Origin: CAYMZZ01 sp044463125
GTDB lineage: Bacteria > Bacteroidota > Bacteroidia > Chitinophagales > Chitinophagaceae
Direction of reading: 5' to 3'
Length of the DNA stretch: 64,000 bases
Assembly: GCA_044463125.1 (NCBI GenBank)
Contig: JBIQMS010000019.1
Coordinates: forward strand, 11,575-75,574
Positions 60,989 through 64,000 of this stretch are shown here, piece by piece (within the stretch, counting starts at the first letter, position 1; every line of letters starts with the position of its first letter). The notes under the pieces were generated by a model, which ran no database searches, was not told the DNA's origin, and was given only the letters and a program-made list of their open reading frames with translations. The position numbers and the translations under genes were made by a program.

Positions 60989-62050
60989 ATGTTGATGCCC
61001 GGGCGAAGCTATTCCGCTACCGCGGCTTACCGTTATGGGTTTAATGGGAAGGAGAATGATAATGAGATAAAGGGAGAAAGTAACCAGATTGCTTTTGAAG
61101 CTCGTATATATGACCCGCGTTTGGGTCGCTTCTTATCATGCGACCCTTTAGAAGAGAAATACCCGTATCAAAGTACTTATGTTTTTGCACATAACAATCC
61201 AGTTGCATTAATTGACTACTTAGGTATGGGTGACCCACCAACTTTAAATTGGGAGTATTTTAGTAGGCGTCATGTTCTTTCTGGAGATTTTTCTGTAAAC
61301 ACACCTCCCGGCGGTACTAATTCTGTAATAACAAATCCTGCTTGGCAAAATGAAAGCACAGTTAAGTCTTTCTTTAATGAGGCATTAGAATTAGCTAAGA
61401 AATCAGGCAAGACGGAGACGAATGTAACTTTAAAAAATGGCACTAAATGGAGCATTAATACAAAGACAGGGCATTTTAATCCAATAAGCGGCGAAGGAAT
61501 CACAAATTTGACAAATCAGGAAATAGCATTATTACGATCTGCCAAAAAAGGTGGTGCTGCAGGAGAAACTATTTTTTCTAATATAGCAAAAAATAAATCT
61601 ATCACCGGCACTTTTAGCGAAGGAATGCAAACAGCGTTAAATTCATTAGCCAAAATTGAGGGTATAACTGATGCGACTGCACTAAAACATATCGGGGGGC
61701 ATCTGCCCGCATCAGCTGCAACGACAGAGCTAGCGAATGCCGCAAACAATAAATTTGGATCAGGGGCATGGAAATATGCTAAATGGGGAGGTAGGGCTCT
61801 TATCGTTGTTGGTATGGCATCAGATCTGTATGAAATCTATAATAGTGATAATAAGGCAAGAACTATAACTACGATAGTAGGTGGTTGGGCAGGTGCTACT
61901 GCAGGGGCATCTGGAGGTGGAGCTATTGGTGCATGGTTTGGGGGTTGGGGTGCAATACCAGGTGCTATTATAGGGGGTATAGGCGGTTACTTTGTTGGCA
62001 AAGAAGTTACTGAAGTTGTTTATGACTGGATATTTACAAAAGAGAAATGA
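60989..62050 (+). CDS. Displaced Rhs tip with C-terminal glycine-zipper domain
   Basis: The core (MLMPGRSYSATAAYRYGFNG, IYDPRLGRFLSCDPLEEKY) is more diverged than in the other cassettes. The tip of about 280 residues ends in a glycine-rich membrane-like region (GGWAGATAGASGGGAIGAWF then GGWGAIPGAIIGGIGGYFVG) at about 300-340. Such glycine zippers can insert in or cross membranes. In the middle is FSRRHVLSGDFSVNTPPGG then an alpha-rich part. A membrane-active or glycine-zipper-delivered toxin is inferred. No signal peptide or start outside the core is present, so it is probably silent. The next gene overlaps by ATGA. Confidence 0.75.
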   Translation: MLMPGRSYSATAAYRYGFNGKENDNEIKGESNQIAFEARIYDPRLGRFLSCDPLEEKYPYQSTYVFAHNNPVALIDYLGMGDPPTLNWEYFSRRHVLSGDFSVNTPPGGTNSVITNPAWQNESTVKSFFNEALELAKKSGKTETNVTLKNGTKWSINTKTGHFNPISGEGITNLTNQEIALLRSAKKGGAAGETIFSNIAKNKSITGTFSEGMQTALNSLAKIEGITDATALKHIGGHLPASAATTELANAANNKFGSGAWKYAKWGGRALIVVGMASDLYEIYNSDNKARTITTIVGGWAGATAGASGGGAIGAWFGGWGAIPGAIIGGIGGYFVGKEVTEVVYDWIFTKEK

Positions 62051-62637
62051 TTATGAAAGCGAATCTTCCAATTGAGATTATTACAATTTACCGTTCAAAT
62101 GAGGGAAGGGAAACTTCCTTTTTTAACATTGTAAATTCTAAAGATATAATGGATGATGAACACTATAAGCCTTCTAATTTTTGGAATTGTATGGGAGGGC
62201 TTTCTATTTGTATAAATCAATATCAAACTGTTTTCTGCTCAACTAATTTTTACAATTTGGCCAAAGCAACAAGTTTTTTAATTCACTCACTTTATTGGAT
62301 AAAAAGCCGGCGAAGTGTTTGGTTTGATATTGATGATGATTATCCTCATAGCGTAATAGTTCGAATTACGAGCACTGAAATTTTGATGCTTAGTCAAATA
62401 GATGAAAGGGAAATATTTTTATCTTTCTTTTCAACTGAAAGAGATCATGTAAGACAAAGGGGCGACCGATATTTTGAAAGTATTGCGATTAATAAGAATG
62501 ATTGGTATAATGCTTCTATGGTAGCATTAAGTGAATATTTTGAAGTGCTTGTTAAAGTTGTACAAAATAATCCTACCGACGATACTTGTAAAATAATGAT
62601 GGGTTATTATGATGTTTGGCGTGATATAGAAAAATGA
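62047..62637 (+). CDS. Probable immunity protein of displaced tip 3
   Basis: This 196-residue, AT-rich, cytoplasmic-looking protein has its start overlapping the tip stop as ATGA. It has no signal peptide or membrane segment and no family I recognise (LPIEIITIYRSNEGRETSFF, VWFDIDDDYPHSVIVRITST, FESIAINKNDWYNASMVALS). The pairing with the toxin tip by overlap is the only evidence for immunity. Note that the tip has a glycine zipper while this partner is soluble. Confidence 0.65.
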   Translation: MIMKANLPIEIITIYRSNEGRETSFFNIVNSKDIMDDEHYKPSNFWNCMGGLSICINQYQTVFCSTNFYNLAKATSFLIHSLYWIKSRRSVWFDIDDDYPHSVIVRITSTEILMLSQIDEREIFLSFFSTERDHVRQRGDRYFESIAINKNDWYNASMVALSEYFEVLVKVVQNNPTDDTCKIMMGYYDVWRDIEK

Positions 62638-62844
62638 TAATACAAAGCATTAGAGCATAAAGTATCTTGTGTAAAGGGAGTAAGCATCTGTATCCAGAGT
62701 CTGCATCTGTTTTCAAAGAAAGTTAAGACCCGATGGAGTATGTACACCCAATTTTGGATACCAAATTTCGTTCTTTTCGATGTTGATTGCACAGATTTTC
62801 GGTTATTAGCGCAACCGCATCATCGATAAATTGGACTTTGCTTT
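62638..62844. other. Gap after the third immunity gene
   Basis: No gene is seen. The first 200 bp have no similarity to other parts of the window that I can recognise. IS66-like sequence begins at about 62845. Confidence 0.5.
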
Positions 62845-62998
62845 GTATCCATCCAGCCAACTACACCGCTGAAGATTCGATCGTTTTATTTTGGGTTGCA
62901 GGGGCAGCGTAATAACATGGTAGACCAGTTGATCGGCCATTCATTGCAGGGCTTTTTTGAGGCAGGCATCACGTTCTATGGCATACATTTTGAATTCC
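62845..62998 (-). pseudogene. IS66-family transposase 3' end, remnant copy C (much decayed)
   Basis: The minus strand reads FKMYAIERDACLKKALQ, a stop, then MADQLVYHVITLPLQPK. Position by position this follows CKMHGIEPYAWLKDVLQRI-ADHPVNRVAELLPHRYKK. The plus-strand junction GTATCCATCCAGCCAACTAC resembles the IS end at 63241. Confidence 0.65.
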
Positions 62999-63069
62999 CC
63001 TTTTTATGGGCAGAATAAATAGAATTTCAAACTGATTTAAGTAACTTAAAGCAACGTATCTCTCTGGCC

Positions 63070-63225
63070 ACCTACGCCCATGAAGTTCCGATTATTTTTT
63101 GTATTGATGCGGCATAAGGTCAGCAACATGGTTGACCGGATGGCCAGTGATGCAATGCAACACATCTGTGAGCGCGCAATAAGGTTAGCTCCATTGTACC
63201 TTGAAGGTGCATATTACATAATAAT
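63070..63225 (-). pseudogene. IS66-family transposase 3' end, remnant copy D
   Basis: On the minus strand CTFKVQWS, a stop, PYCALTDVLHCITGHPVNHV and ADLMPHQYKK match the TnpC end (TCKMHGIEPYAWLKDVLQRI and on). A weak copy of the cassette leader (TAACTTAAAGCAACG) precedes it at about 63043, as though another toxin cassette had once stood here. Confidence 0.7.
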
Positions 63226-63239
63226 CGAAAAGAAGTTCG

Positions 63240-63819
63240 TATCCCTCCGACCAACTACACCCTTGAAGTTCCGATTATTTTTTGTAGCGGTGTGGCAGAA
63301 GTTCTGCAACACGGTTGACCGGATGGTCTGCGATGCGTTGCAGCACGTCTTTAAGCCAGGCATAAGGTTCGATGCCATGCATCTTGCAGGTGCCGAGCAG
63401 CGAGTAGAGCATGCCACTGCGTTTGGCGGCTTTCCCGCAGTGCGGGACAGGCAATGAGAGCCGGCGAATAAATAATTTTTACGACCCAACGCTACAGGGC
63501 GGATGCTGTTTTCCACCGGATTGTTGTCGATGTGGAGCCGGCCATCGTTGACATATGCCGACAGTCGGTCCCAGCGTTCGATGCTATAACCCAGGGCTTT
63601 GCCGATCATGCTTTTGGGTAGCACGTTTACATACTGCTCCTTCATCCAGGCTCCCAGACTTTGCAGGACGGGCAACGATTCGGACTGTCGTATTTCTTTG
63701 ATTGCAGCAAAGCTCAGCGCCTGCTCGCGGCAACGCCTTTCAATTGCATATAACACCTGGATCTGCTCCAAGGCATGCTCCGCCAGTTGCTCGTTGTTGT
63801 CTAAGGCATCATGGAACAT
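63240..63819 (-). pseudogene. IS66-family transposase, C-terminal part, frameshifted (copy E)
   Basis: The most complete copy. On the minus strand, from 63819, ERRCREQALSFAAIKEIRQS, WDRLSAYVNDGRLHIDNNPV and ENSIRPVALGRKNYLFAGSH are the conserved end of the DDE domain of IS66 TnpC. After AGSH an extra stretch of about 20 bp (63434-63453, centred on the palindrome CCCGCAGTGCGGG) shifts the frame. The true end (AAKRSGMLYSLLGTCKMHGI, EPYAWLKDVLQRIADHPVNR, VAELLPHRYKK) then continues in another frame. The N-terminal half is missing. Confidence 0.85.
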
Positions 63820-63824
63820 CTACC

Positions 63825-63950
63825 CAGGACAAGACGTAGTTGGCCGGAGGGATACCGCCACAATACTATTGATTTGTTCAAGCACTTTGGAAATAATCTA
63901 CCCCACTTCTACAAAAGATGATCGGAACATAAAGGATGCAGTTGGCTGTA
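63825..63950 (+). mobile_element. IS66 end fragments in the opposite orientation
   Basis: GTAGTTGGCCGGAGGGATAC at about 63836 is the inverse of the IS end seen at 63240. The plus strand at about 63888-63945 reads NLPHFYKR then stop and GCSW, the inverted tail of TnpC. Together with copy E this forms a head-to-head arrangement of IS ends. Confidence 0.6.
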
Positions 63951-63964
63951 GATTCCTGACCATG

Positions 63965-63998
63965 TTGACCCACCATTCCTGTTTATGTTGACCCACCG
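63965..63998. repeat. Direct repeat ATGTTGACCCACC at the window edge
   Basis: ATGTTGACCCACC occurs twice, 21 bp apart from start to start. It might be part of the end of another insertion element that continues beyond the window. It cannot be assigned from what is visible. Confidence 0.4.
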
Positions 63999-64000
63999 TT

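Noticed and set aside
63080..63457. 125-codon plus-strand frame MKFRLFFVLM and on
   Set aside because: Antisense reading of two IS66 transposase ends; the internal repeat (KFRLFFV twice) only reflects the two IS copies.

Overview
The window looks like a chromosomal segment of a Bacteroidota bacterium, most likely the Chitinophagaceae or a close relative. The evidence is lineage-typical proteins (DUF4835, DUF4296, BamD followed by a Bacteroidota-type RpoZ, a thrombospondin-repeat OmpA protein), promoters of the TTTG-N19/20-TAnnTTTG class, and giant signal-peptide-bearing YD/Rhs proteins. No rRNA, tRNA or CRISPR array was seen.

Positions 1-33 kb are ordinary core genome. On the minus strand are recJ (runs off the left edge) and a polyprenyl synthetase. 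Then come an OmpA-family protein, bamD-rpoZ, coaBC-DUF4835-DUF4296, a two-subunit CoA transferase, a two-component pair with a membrane protein, a second NarL-type regulator, a methyltransferase, a coiled-coil membrane protein, a hicB relic, an ABC exporter, an FAD oxidoreductase, dnaA, an ABC-2 permease, small proteins, a sigma factor with a barrel-type partner, queG, and two DUF3857/transglutaminase-like proteins. A probable 6S-like RNA lies on the minus strand near 13.2-13.4 kb, with a canonical promoter and perfectly complementary ends. Several gaps hold unusual repeats with a 7-base period, often folded into large palindromes, and several gene stop codons lie at the edge of or inside them.

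Positions 33.7-56.9 kb are one tightly packed plus-strand operon. In order it encodes a DUF4082 adhesin-like protein, an outer-membrane barrel-like protein, a fibronectin-like exported protein, a lipoprotein, a 2217-residue YD/SpvB-like giant, a membrane-anchored protein, a 3349-residue Rhs giant with two LamG-like domains and a variable C-terminal tip, and a TPR lipoprotein that is the likely immunity partner.

Positions 57.1-62.6 kb carry three displaced Rhs tips, each followed by its own small candidate immunity gene: a YwqJ-like deaminase with a SUKH-3 protein, an unrecognised tip with a lipoprotein, and a glycine-zipper tip with an unrecognised protein. All three begin at the same Rhs core sequence found in the full-length gene, so recombination could swap the toxin. 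Decayed IS66 transposase 3' ends, all in the same orientation, follow the second and third pairs and accumulate at 62.8-63.8 kb, suggesting that IS66 helped build the array. The Rhs locus with its silent tip reservoir is the most interesting system in the window.
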